NCBI GenBank assembly: GCA_011009095.1
Contig: VTPC01002449.1
Span: 62,001 to 126,000, forward strand
DNA: 64,000 nucleotides
Direction of reading: 5' to 3'
Source: Ignelater luminosus
Lineage: Eukaryota > Arthropoda > Insecta > Coleoptera > Elateridae
Part shown: in pieces, positions 32,771 through 42,845 of the stretch
Numbering within the stretch: position 1 is the first letter of the stretch
Layout: each line of letters begins with the position of its first letter
Notes under the pieces: generated by a model
The model's database searches: none
The model's input: the letters and a program-made list of their open reading frames with translations, nothing else
Told to the model about the DNA's origin: nothing
Position numbers and translations under genes: made by a program

Positions 32771-33390
32771 AGATCACTGCAGGTGGCTCGTGGTAGGGTG
32801 TACCTTAACCATGCTCGTATTTAGCTTTCTTAAAAAGGTCAGTGGAGGGAAAAGCTCGATGCTTGGTCACAAAAGGTGGGCCGTGCAGGGGCGTAGTCCG
32901 AACCGTGTTCGTATTAGGTTTCTTAAAAGCGTCAATGGAGAGCAAAGCTCGATCTTTAATCACCGAAGATGGCCTGTGTGTGGACACAGCTCGAATCTTG
33001 TTTTATTTAGCTTTATTAATAAGATTAATAGAAGGCAAAGTTGCCCGTTCATGAACGCACCTGAGTCGTGACCGTATTTAGCTCTCGTGGGGAAGCTAGT
33101 GAACTCCAAAATCTAATTTCGAGTCAGGAAAGGTAACCGATGCAAGGGCAGTAGTTCCTGCTGTGTTCAATTGTTCATATGTAGCTGTTTTAGAAAGACT
33201 AATGCGTGTTTGTAGTTAGCTTTTCTGGAGAAGGTTGATGGGGGAGTGAAGCTCCACTTTGAATCACACAAGCCAAGATTGAGCCGTGTTCGTATATACT
33301 TAGTTTTTTTCAAAAAGGTTAATAGAGGGCAAAACCCGACCTTGGATCACAAAACGTTACTCGTGCATAAACGCAACCAAGAATCTCACG
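32771..33390 (-). repeat. ~96-bp satellite, array 1 continued
   Basis: AGATCACTGCAGGTGGCTCG continues the broken unit from 29600. About six degenerate units follow, with TTAGCTTTCTTAAAAAGGTC and GTGTTCGTATTAG marks, and decay near 33390. Confidence 0.85.
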
Positions 33391-33559
33391 ACAGTTTTTA
33401 ATTCGATGCTACCCACTAATATTCACTGTGGCCAAACGTCTTCAATGCTAAACGCTCGCATCCAAAAACCTCAGCTAGATATTTCGATTCGTTTTTTCCT
33501 GAGACAGAAAGAAATGTTTATCAAGTTTCTACAACCTCATTAACGTTAACTGTTTTTTT

Positions 33560-34870
33560 CCGATGTTACAGACTAAGCGTTATGTATTGCTTCATCTTTA
33601 ATGCCTTAGTTGTTCTTTCAAGTTAAAGGCCTACACGGCCCAGGTTCTTTAGTCAGGTCTTTACGCAGTCCGGCTTGAAGCTAGGGTTTGGGTCGGGCCG
33701 GGCCTCAGTTTAAAAATGTACCAGACTTCTCGGGCCTACGTCCGCTCAATCGGACCTTTTGGCTCTGTCAGGACTTTTGGACTTCTCGGCTCTTCTGGCT
33801 TCTTGGGTCTGTAGGGCCGTCTGGGCCTGTCAGACTATTCGGGCCTCTCGGATCCTCGGGTCTATCGAGTCTTTAGGACTTCTCGGGCCTTCGGGCCTTC
33901 CAGGTTTATCAGGTCATTTTTATCACTCGAAGATAAGTTGTAAGTAATGCAATGTTGTCAGGGACCGAGATTTTTCCCCAAATTGGGGATTTTTAACTTG
34001 ATGGGACATTAATGAGGATTTATTGGGGATAAATTAAAAATTTTCAGTAAATAACGTTTTTCTGACTTTTTGTTTCTATACACGCTTTTGGCCTGTCACT
34101 TTCTTCCTGTAAACCAAACCCTCCAAACCTTTTCAAAAAAATTTTTCCAACGCTACAGACTAAGCTCTATCATTGATGCTTTCGGGTTAGGGTCGGGCCG
34201 AGCCTCAGTTTAAAAATTTATTGGGCTTTTTGGGACTAGGTTCAGTTATTCGGCTCTGTAGGACTGTACGGGTCTGATGAGCCTTTAAGGTTTGTCGGGC
34301 CGTTTGGATCTCTCGGCCGTGTAGAGCTGTCGAGCTTATCAAATTGGTCGGCCGTTCCGGACCGTAGTTATTTTACTGATTCGAAGAGGACAATTTTTGT
34401 AGTGCATTGACCGAGATCTTTTTCGTACTGAACCGCACCGGAGAATTGTCATACTCACCCCGACAAACATTATTTTCATACTTAACCAAAGTGTAGGATT
34501 TTTGTACTATACCGGATCGAGATAATTTTCGTACTGATCCGGACAAGCATTATTTTCATACCGAAGAAGAGGGTTTTTATACTGCACCGTAGATGAGATG
34601 AGTTTTTTGGTCGGGTCTTTGCGCGGTTCCTCCCAAAGCTCGGGTTTAGGTCAGGCCGGGCCTCAGTTCAAAATATATGGGACTTTTTGGGCCTACGTCG
34701 GGTCAATCAGGTCGTTTGGGCCTTTTGAGCTTGTCGGGCCGTTTGGGCTGGTCGGGATGTTTGGGCTGGTAGGGCCGATTAAGAAGTTACCGGGTTTTTC
34801 GGGCCGCGTCAAGTTTATTCCTAGTCGAGCCGAAGCGGGCCAGGCTTGAGAATTTTAGCCTTTATTTCAA
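33560..34870 (+). repeat. Tandem of 9-bp-repeat elements (blocks C, D, E)
   Basis: Three successive units share a head (GACTAAGC..., GGGTCGGGCCGGGCCTCAGTT, then TTTTTGGGCCTACGTCGGGT) and a core of 9-bp repeats (33720-33920, 34225-34370, 34680-34790). Unit 1 to unit 2 offset is about 590 bp. Units 1 and 2 share a spacer ending GACCGAGATTTTT. Unit 3 ends with the same tail as block A (AGAAGTTACCGGGTTTTTCG, then GGGCCGCGTCAAGTTTATTC). Plus-strand translation is collagen-like (GLLGPSGLPGLSG) but lacks any gene signals. Confidence 0.82.
34410..34590. repeat. ~93-bp tandem duplication
   Basis: GAGAT...TTTTCGTACTGA...CCG...ACAAACATTATTTTCATAC and CACCG occur twice (about 34410 and 34505) between the 9-bp elements D and E. 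Confidence 0.75.
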
Positions 34871-35327
34871 GTCTTGTTGATCAAGAAGAAAAACATTATC
34901 TAAGAAGACTTTCTTCTCTTTATTTGCCGTAGTGGTCATGGTAGTTTCCCTTTACAACAAGTTTTTTGGAAGTATCACCCTGATAGACAAAAATAAAAAT
35001 ATTTACGAATGTATTGAAGTTAAAGATTTCTACTGCACTGTTGCGTTTACTCTTCTGGAAACTTCTAGAAAGATAATGCAGTAATTTAAATTTTTTCCTT
35101 TTACAAGAAGGCAAGTCTGCTTTTTAATTATCTTTGAAAAAGATGAATCTGCAAAGCGGATAATTCAAATAATATCAGAAACAGAACACAAACTTTATTA
35201 AACGTCCAAGAAAAAAAAATTCTGTGTACTATCTAATGCAAATGTTTTGCATGTGACAACAGAAGTTTTCCCATACTTACTACTACTAAGCAAATTAACT
35301 AAAAAGACTTTCGTTTGTATTTCAGAC

Positions 35328-35561
35328 ATGAGCGCGTCCGGTGGTCAGGGGCAAACCATATCTATCTCAGGAAACCCTTCAGGGGTGTACGTCCCTTCAG
35401 TAAGCCAGGGACTACCCACCCTCATCGTTATGATCGTCGTGTTGGCAATTATAGTCCTGTTTTGTTTTTGGGGAGCACCGGCGGTGAGAGCATTCTGCAA
35501 ACGTAAAATCTGCTGTTGTTGCCCGATGGACGAGCCCACTTTGGATAATGGTACGTTCTAA
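35328..35561 (+). CDS. Small single-pass membrane protein or its first coding exon
   Basis: A good acceptor (TTTGTATTTCAG, AG at 35324-35325) stands two bases before ATG 35328. The 77-codon frame ends at TAA 35561. A good donor, AATG|GTACGT, at 35550/35551 would instead make this a 74-codon exon ending in phase 1. Residues 1-29 are Gly/Ser-rich without a cleavable signal. About 30-49 (TLIVMIVVLAIIVLFCFWGA) is a strong transmembrane helix. Residues 57-66 read CKRKICCCCP, a basic, Cys-rich juxtamembrane cluster typical of palmitoylated proteins. An acidic tail follows. The composition is balanced, unlike the surrounding AT-rich repeats. I do not recognise the family. It is the best host-gene candidate in the window and sits between two satellite blocks. 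Confidence 0.6.
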   Translation: MSASGGQGQTISISGNPSGVYVPSVSQGLPTLIVMIVVLAIIVLFCFWGAPAVRAFCKRKICCCCPMDEPTLDNGTF

Positions 35562-37144
35562 TTTAATTTTGCTGATTTCATTTTTGCGTTTGAAGTTGTT
35601 TATTGTTATTATTATTATCATTATTGTATGATACACACAGAGAGAAAGGAAAAATGTAGCAGCAACACAATTTTGTTTTTTGTGTGACCGAGCATGAGAT
35701 TTGTAATTTCACGCGCTTTTGTGTTCATTATATAACAGTTGTGACGGTCGCGTGCCTCTAAAAATTGTTTTCATGATTTATAAGTGTTTCGGGAATGGGA
35801 AAAGCGAAGTGGGACATTAAAAGAATAACGTTTAAGGTTAAAAGGGCGGAAATATCTAAGATCTATCTTTCTGGTCCCTATAAATCATAAAAGTAAAAAT
35901 GACATTTTTTTTACTAGACGTTTCCGGTTTTAGTTTTGACACACGGAAATCCAATGAAAGGTCCGTTGTAAATATACTGTGTGAAAGTCTCAAGTTTTAA
36001 GCCGCGCTACACTGCCAGTTTTAGTTGGTTGGTATGGATATCAATATTTTCTTTTTCTGACCTTCTGATGAACTCGAGGAAATTTATATCTGTTCAAGCA
36101 GGCATTTTAGAGTTTTGGATATAAATTAGCGGGAGCATGTATAAAATCCGATATTAAGCACGTTACATAACATTTCTGCGTCTAATAATTTGTTGCTGGA
36201 TTTCTTCTTTTTGTACTATTTTTTTACTACCTAATTAATTATTAACTAAATGAAAAAATAATTCTTATTAATGGGATAGACAGAAATATGTCAAAACTCT
36301 TTTCTTTATTACTATATTATACATGAAGTCATAATTTATTAAATTATATGAAAAATACAAAACCTAATCCTTGGAAAACTGATAAAAATTAACTTTCAAC
36401 ACCTAAAAAATTGCATGCAGACGCTTCTGGAGTTGGATTTGGAATGAAAGTCCATAATGGTGACTTTTTAGACTTACACTTCCAATCAAGATAGTTGGTG
36501 TAGAACTCACAATTTGAAAGCAAAATGCCAAATTAAATCACAACCTCCAGATGAATCTTAATGTTGTGTGAGAGTGTGAATGCAAAAGATGCTAAATCAA
36601 GCCTGGTACTTCCATTTGAGTCTTCTTCGTTTAAAAGTAAAAATTCAAAAATCCAAACTCCAAAACTTTCAAAACTTCCTTTAGTATCGTATATTGGTTT
36701 ATCAACCTCACGTGAAAGTTTTTGATTTATTATTGCAAAGACTGGGAATTTGCCAAGTAGCTGTAAAAATGAAGAAAGCTAAGCAAAATACAGATAAAAC
36801 CATAAAATGCACCAGAAAGAAAGAAAGGAAAAGAAAAATAACAACATTGCTGCAGCAGACAACGATAAAGAAGTATCCTTACAAATCCTACCAAAAATAA
36901 AACTTTAATCAGATAAAGGAAGCAAATACCGGTTAGAAAGGTGTATATAACATAACCTCCAAAATGTGTAATAAACATTCCTAAAGGTTAGAAATTGGCT
37001 GAAGTGCATTGTCATTCTTGACTCACTAATCAAAATTCTTCATGGGCACAAAGGTTGAAAATCACCAGTTTTCTAGCTGTGAAGGAGGCAAGTATATCAC
37101 CTAAATTATACGCTCGAAATTGTTCAGGTAACAACAAGATGCGA
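35562..37144. other. AT-rich, mostly no gene; possible RNase H scrap
   Basis: At 36411-36452 the plus strand reads LHADASGVGFGMKV, like the first catalytic-Asp block of gypsy RNase H (L-h-TDAS-g-x-G). Nothing before or after extends the match, so it may be chance. No polyadenylation site clearly belongs to the 35.3-kb gene. The 82-aa and 68-aa frames at 36.7-37.0 kb look non-coding. Confidence 0.35.
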
Positions 37145-40100
37145 CACATACTGACTAGGTCTTCTTTTCTTTAATCTTCTTGGAGGAGGCATCAGTGTAG
37201 TTGCTTTAGGAGGAGGCCACCTACCAACCATTTCATAGTTTCGAAAGTGTTGGGCTTTGCTTTTTCTAACCTTCTAAAAAGGTTCTCTCTTCTCTAGCAC
37301 AAGTTGAGCTACACACTCCCACAGGCCTTCTTCGACACCTTCTTCGTCTACCATAAAGACACCTACGGTGGCAACACAGTAGGGTTTCGCCCTCTATAAT
37401 AACCTTTTTTAGTCAGTTACACTCTGGCAAACTTTGAACTGTGCTTTCCATTAACTTTCATAGATTAGTTATGCTTCAGTACGTGTCAGACTTCACCCTT
37501 GAACAGACTTCCTTTGACGACCTACTTACAGTGGGACTTCGCCACCCATAAAACCACCTGCGGTGGCATACACTCTAACTTTGTTTTTCTTAAGCTTTTC
37601 ATAAGTCAGCCTTTTATTTATCTTCTTACATTAGTTATACTCCAACACGAGTCAGGCTTCACTTTTCCACAGACCTTCTTCAATGGCCTACAGTAGAGTT
37701 CTTCTTTCTATGAAGCCACCTACGGTGTCGCACAATCGACTTTATCCTGCTTTAGCCTTCTCAAGTCTCAGGCATGCTTTACTTTACCTTTGACCTTATT
37801 AAGTTGTGCTCTAACACAGATCGGGTTTTATTTTTCCGTAGATCTTCTTTGACGGCCTACAGAGAGGCTTCACCCTTCATTATCTTTCTTAAGTAAATTG
37901 TACTTTAATACAGGTTAGGTTTTGCTCCCCTGCAGGCCTTGGACAAGCTATAGTGAAGCTTTGCCGTGCATAAAGCCACTTACAGTAGCACACAATCGGG
38001 CTTCGCCTTCCATTATCTTTTTAATTCAGTTGCTCTTTTATACTGGTCGGGTCTTACTCTCGTTCTCCGACGGCCTACTGTGGGATTTTGCTGGCCATGA
38101 AGTCACTTACTGTAGCACACAGTTAAGTTTTATTTTTCGTTAACCTTCTTCCGTCAGTTGTACTTTAACACTGGTTCGGTTTCACTCTTTCACTGGCCTT
38201 CTTAGACGTCCTACAGTGGGATTTTGCCTTCCATGGTGGCACACAGTAGAGCCTTGCTCTCCAATAATTTCCTTAAGTCATTAATTGTTAAAATATTTTT
38301 TGACCTTACCTTTCTTTATTTGGCCGTCTTAGCTTAACAGGTCCTCTTTAAGCCAGTTAACACTCTAGCAAGCTTCGAAATTCGCTTTCCATTACCTTTT
38401 TTGATTCAGTTATACTTTAGCACGGGTCAGGATTTACCCGCCAACAGGCTTCCTTTAGAGACCTACAATGGAGCTTCGTCATTTATAAGACCGCCTGCGG
38501 TGGTACACGCATAGTCGACATTTGCCCTCTTTCAATCTTTTTAAATTAACTACACTTCACTTTTGTTAACTTCCTTAAGTCAACTGGACCCTAAAAAGAG
38601 TCAGGCTTCACTCTCCTACAGGTCTTCTTCGACGGCCTACAGTAATTTTTTTGTTTTAACCTTCCTAATTCAGTTACACTGTACCACGCATTGAGCTTTG
38701 TCCTATATTAACCTAAAACTGTACCCTTCTACAGACCTTCTTTGACGGTCTACAAAAGGACGCCGACCATGAAGCTACCTACAGTGGCACACAGTTGAGT
38801 TTGCCCTCCTTTAACCTTCTCAAGTCAGATGTGCTCTAACACGGGCCAGGTTTTACTTACCCACAGGTCACAGTGGGGTTTCGCCGCTTTGCCCTCCTTT
38901 AATCTTCTGAAGTGAGCTACACTAACACGTTTTAGATATCGCTCTCTATTAACCTGCTGATGTCAATTGTTGTTCTTTCATAACACGGGTTGGGCTTTAC
39001 CCTCTAATAGATTTTCTTGGACGGCTTTGGTTTGACCTCTATTAACCTTCTTAAATCATCCGTACTCTAAGATAGGTCGAGTTTTACTCTTACATCGTCT
39101 TTCTTTGACAACCCCCAATAAAGCTTTGCTGGCGGTAAAGTACACAGTTGGACTTTGCTCTCCATTAACTTTCTGACTTTAGTTGTATTCTTCTAACACA
39201 TGTTGGGCTTCACTCTTCAACAGGCGCTTTTTTGGAGATTTTTGCCCTCCATGCTGGCATACGTCGGGTTTTATCATCTTTTTTATCTTACGTCAGTTGC
39301 ATTCTAGTACGTTTTGAACCTTTCCATTGTCTTTCTTGATTCACTTATACTTTAGCACGTGCTGCGCTTTCTTTGGCGGCCTACAGTAGGGCTTTGCTAT
39401 CCACAAAAACACCTATGGTAGCACACACTAACGCAATCGGATTTTGCCCTTTTTCAACCTTTTCAAGCCAACCATACTATAAGACGCGTTGAGATTCGTT
39501 CTCTATTAACCTGCTTAAATTAGTTTTTATCTTTTACTCTTTCACAAGCCTTTTTTGATAGTCTACAGTAGAGCTTTGCCTTCTACAAAACCACAAGTTT
39601 GAACTATTTTAACCTCCTCAAGTCAACTACACTGTAACATCCATCAAGCTTTGTCCTGTATGAAGTTTCTTAAATCAGTCGTGCTCTAAGACAGGTTGGG
39701 TCTTACTTTTCTACAGGTCTTTTTTGACGACCTTTAGAGGGCCTTTGCCTGCTATAGAGTCAGCTACGGTGGCACACAGTTGGGTTCTGTCCTCTTTTAA
39801 CCTTCTCAAGTCAGATGTGCTCTCACATGGGCCAGGCTTTACCTTACCGCAGGTCACAGTGAGGTTTTGCCGTTCATGAAGCACACGGTTGGGCTTTGCC
39901 CTTCTTTAAATCTTTTAAGATGAGTTTTATTCTAGCGCGTTTTGGGTTTTTCGTTCCATTGGCCTTTTGATATAAGTTGTACTTTGACACGGGCCGCGTT
40001 TTATTTTCCAGTGGGCTTTTTTCTGTAGCATTGGCTTTCTACGGTGACGCACGTCTTGTTTGGTCTTTTGCTTACCTTTTTAAGTCAGTTAACTCTTTTT

Positions 40101-41440
40101 TGATCTTTGTTCTCTATTAACCTTCTGACATCAGTTGTTGTACTCTTATGATACGGGTCGGGCCTTACTCTTCTACAGGCCTTCTTTGACGGTCTTCAGT
40201 TGTTTTTTGTCATGTTTTAACCTTCCTAAGTCAGATGTGCTATAAATATGGGCCAGGCTTTACTTTCCCACAAGCCACAGTTGGGCCTTTTTTATTCTTC
40301 TACAGGTCCTCTTTAACGGACTTCAGAGGCAACTACGGTGTCACAAAGTTATGCTTTTTGTTGTTTTAAACTTCTTCAGTCAGATGTGCTCTAACACGAG
40401 CAAGGTTTACCCTCCCATGGGCCACAGTGGAGTTTCGCCGCCTATAAAGCACACAGTTGGGCTTTGCCTTTATTTAACCTTCTTAAGTCAGCTGCGCTCT
40501 AACGCTTTTTGGTCTTTGTTCTCCATTAACCTTCTGACGTCAGGTTTTGTAGTCTTTTAACACGGATTGGGCCCCATTCTTCAATAGGAATTCTTTAGCG
40601 GCTTTTGTCTCCCATAGTTTCATCCTTGGGTTTTGCTACATTTTCGCTTTCAGTTACACTCTAGCATGCTTCGGACTTTGCTTTCCATTAATTTCTGGGT
40701 TTTGTCCTTTATTAACCTTTCTAAGTCGGTCATACTTTGAGACAGGTTAGATTTTACTGTTTTACAGGCCTCCTTTAATGGCCTACAGTGCTGCTCTGCC
40801 TTCTACAAAGCCACCTATAGTACTGTACAGTCATGCCTTACTTTAACCTTCTCAAATCAGCTACATTATAACACGCATTAGGCTTCGTCCTCTTGATACT
40901 TCCACGGACCTTTTTCGATGACCTAGAGCAGGGCTTTGATTCCTAGAAAGTCACTTGCGGTGCTACACAGTCATGCCCTATTTCAATCTTTGCAAATCAG
41001 CCACATTGTAACACGCATTGGGTTTTGTCCTCCATTAACCTGTTAAATCGGCCGTACTTTGAGACAGGTCGAGTTCTACTGTTCTGCAGACTTTGTTTGA
41101 CGGCCTGCATAATTGGACTTTGCCCTCCTTCAATCTTCTTAAGTCAACTACACTCTAACACGTTTTTAGCTTTGATTTTCTTTAACCTGCTGACGTCGTG
41201 CATTGTACTCTAATGCAGACCGGGCTTTACTTTCCAATAGGCATTCTTTGGCGGCTTTTGCCGTTTACGATGGCATACGTTAGGTTTTGCCCTTTAGTGT
41301 TGCACACAGTTGACCTTTGCTCTTATTTAGCCTTCTTGAGTTAGTTGTTCTCTAATACGGATTTGGTTTAACTCCCCCGTAGACCTTCTCGACGGCCTAC
41401 AGTGAAGTTTCACTAGCCACAGTACATGTTTGAGCTTTTT
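37145..41440 (+). repeat. ~150-bp satellite, array 2 (related to array 1, opposite sense)
   Basis: Degenerate units combine GGGCTTTGCCCTCCATTAAC, CTTCTTAAGTCAGTTGTACT, CTAACACGGGTCGGGCTTTA, CTCTTCCACAGGCCTTCTTT, GACGGCCTACAGTGGGGCTT and CCATGAAGCCACCTACGGTG. Distances between equivalent marks vary from about 130 to 260 bp, reflecting units with and without the CTACGGTGGCACAC segment. The first 25-30 bp, CGGGCTTCGCC-TTCCATTAACCTTCTTAA, match the complement of array 1. Open frames inside are incidental. Confidence 0.88.
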
Positions 41441-41444
41441 ACTT

Positions 41445-41782
41445 TCAAGAATAAAAAACTATCATCGTTTTTGGTCAGCCCAAGCTAGAGTTTCCGGACT
41501 GGCAGCTTTATGTTTGGAATCCGAATTGGCAAAAAAACTTGATTTCGATGTAATCATCAAGGTCTTTGAATTAGCCAAAGCGGGGAAAGCTTATTTTTAG
41601 ATTTTGCGACTGCATGTAAAAATCGATATAAATTACAAACAACTGAGAATAAAATTTTGTATTATTAAATAATTCGAGGACAGATTATTCCAAAATTCTT
41701 TCACTTAAAAAAATTGCATGCTTGTTGTGGGGGGGGGAAGGCTCGTATGTCACCCACCCCTGATTTTCTCTCTACGGCCCTG
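41445..41782 (+). mobile_element. hAT element 3' end with transposase tail
   Basis: The frame at 41466-41600 (TAG) reads RVSGLAALCLESELAKKLDF then FELAKAGKAYF. This matches the very C-terminal 'RL-x-gLalLSIE-x-e-a-k-LDF' dimerisation segment of ZMYM1/hAT-type transposases. About 180 bp downstream the sequence ends CTACGGCCCTG (41782), whose complement CAGGGCCGTAGAGAG is a typical hAT inverted end, preceded on that strand by a G/C run. GTGCTAAT (41783-41790) is a candidate 8-bp duplication, but the 5' part is missing, cut off at the satellite boundary. Confidence 0.75.
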
Positions 41783-41790
41783 GTGCTAAT

Positions 41791-42339
41791 ATCAATTGAA
41801 CGCCACTCTCTTACCATCAACTAAAGTCTCATTTCGATACCGCAACCCTCGTCTGTAAGAAAAATCAAAATAGGAACGGTGGTTTTCGAATCGCTAGCAA
41901 GACCTTTCCCTAGCAGTACTAGCAAACCAATTTCCATCGCGGTACAGATACTACTATCATTTTCCAAGGTATAAATGAATAACGTAAAAGAAAGAGACCA
42001 GATGGTTCAGATCAAAGTAGCATCATAAACGACATCCCCTTTCTGAGATATAGGATATTTGATAAGAAATAAAAGACATTTAAATAGCTGTAGCGAAAGA
42101 TTAGTTATTTTCTAACTTCATGCCCCCAGAGAAGTTGTAACGTACTACAGTTCCAGTTATTTTTACCAAGGGTTAAAACTCATACGATTGTGCTGAGTCT
42201 TTTGTGGAAAACAGGTAAAATACATTAATCTGCTTACATTACGTTATCGTAAATACACGAAACGCAATCTCTCTCATTGGACATTTATGTCGACTGTAAT
42301 TAGATGACGGAAAGTCATAAGGAATAGTTACTAAACTTA
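41791..42339. other. No gene seen
   Basis: Unique-looking sequence without motifs. Confidence 0.45.
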
Positions 42340-42845
42340 AAAAATTCCAATTTTGCAGAATTTACGAAATTTAGAAAAAACCCTGGAGAAACGTTTTTGA
42401 TAACTCGCGCACTTAGTGTAAACATAGATTAGCTCGACATTTAACTTGCGTTAACTGATGGTTGGCTGTTTTTAACCTGATAGCACCGATTTCTCGCAAG
42501 GAAGAAATTCGTCAGGTTTCTGCAATTTCATTGGCGTTGGATTTTGGAAATTCCTTAGATAATTCTACAAGAAAGAATCTTGCAGAATTTACGAAATTTC
42601 GAAACAACACTGGAAAAGCATTTTGGATCACTCGCGCACGTAGTGTAAACAGATTTGTGACCTAAAGACATGGTTTATGGGAAGATTTAGCCCACATTAG
42701 CTCGGCATTTAACTTGCGTTAACTGATGATTGACTGTTTCTAACCTGATGCCACTGATTTCCCGCACGGAAGAAATTTATCAAGTTTCTGCAACTGTAAG
42801 ACAATTATGATCACTCGCGCTCTTAGTGTAAAGACGGATTTTTGG
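42340..42845 (+). repeat. Tandem repeat, ~180-225-bp unit, 2.5 copies
   Basis: TTGCAGAATTTACGAAATTT recurs at 42353 and 42570. CACTCGCGC is seen at about 42406, 42630 and 42812. TTAACTTGCGTTAACTGATG and CGCA-GGAAGAAATT recur likewise. The 67-aa frame in it is not supported. Confidence 0.85.

Noticed and set aside
27850..41440. CRISPR-like regularly spaced repeats
   Set aside because: Units are contiguous and degenerate with no unique spacers, in a eukaryotic context.
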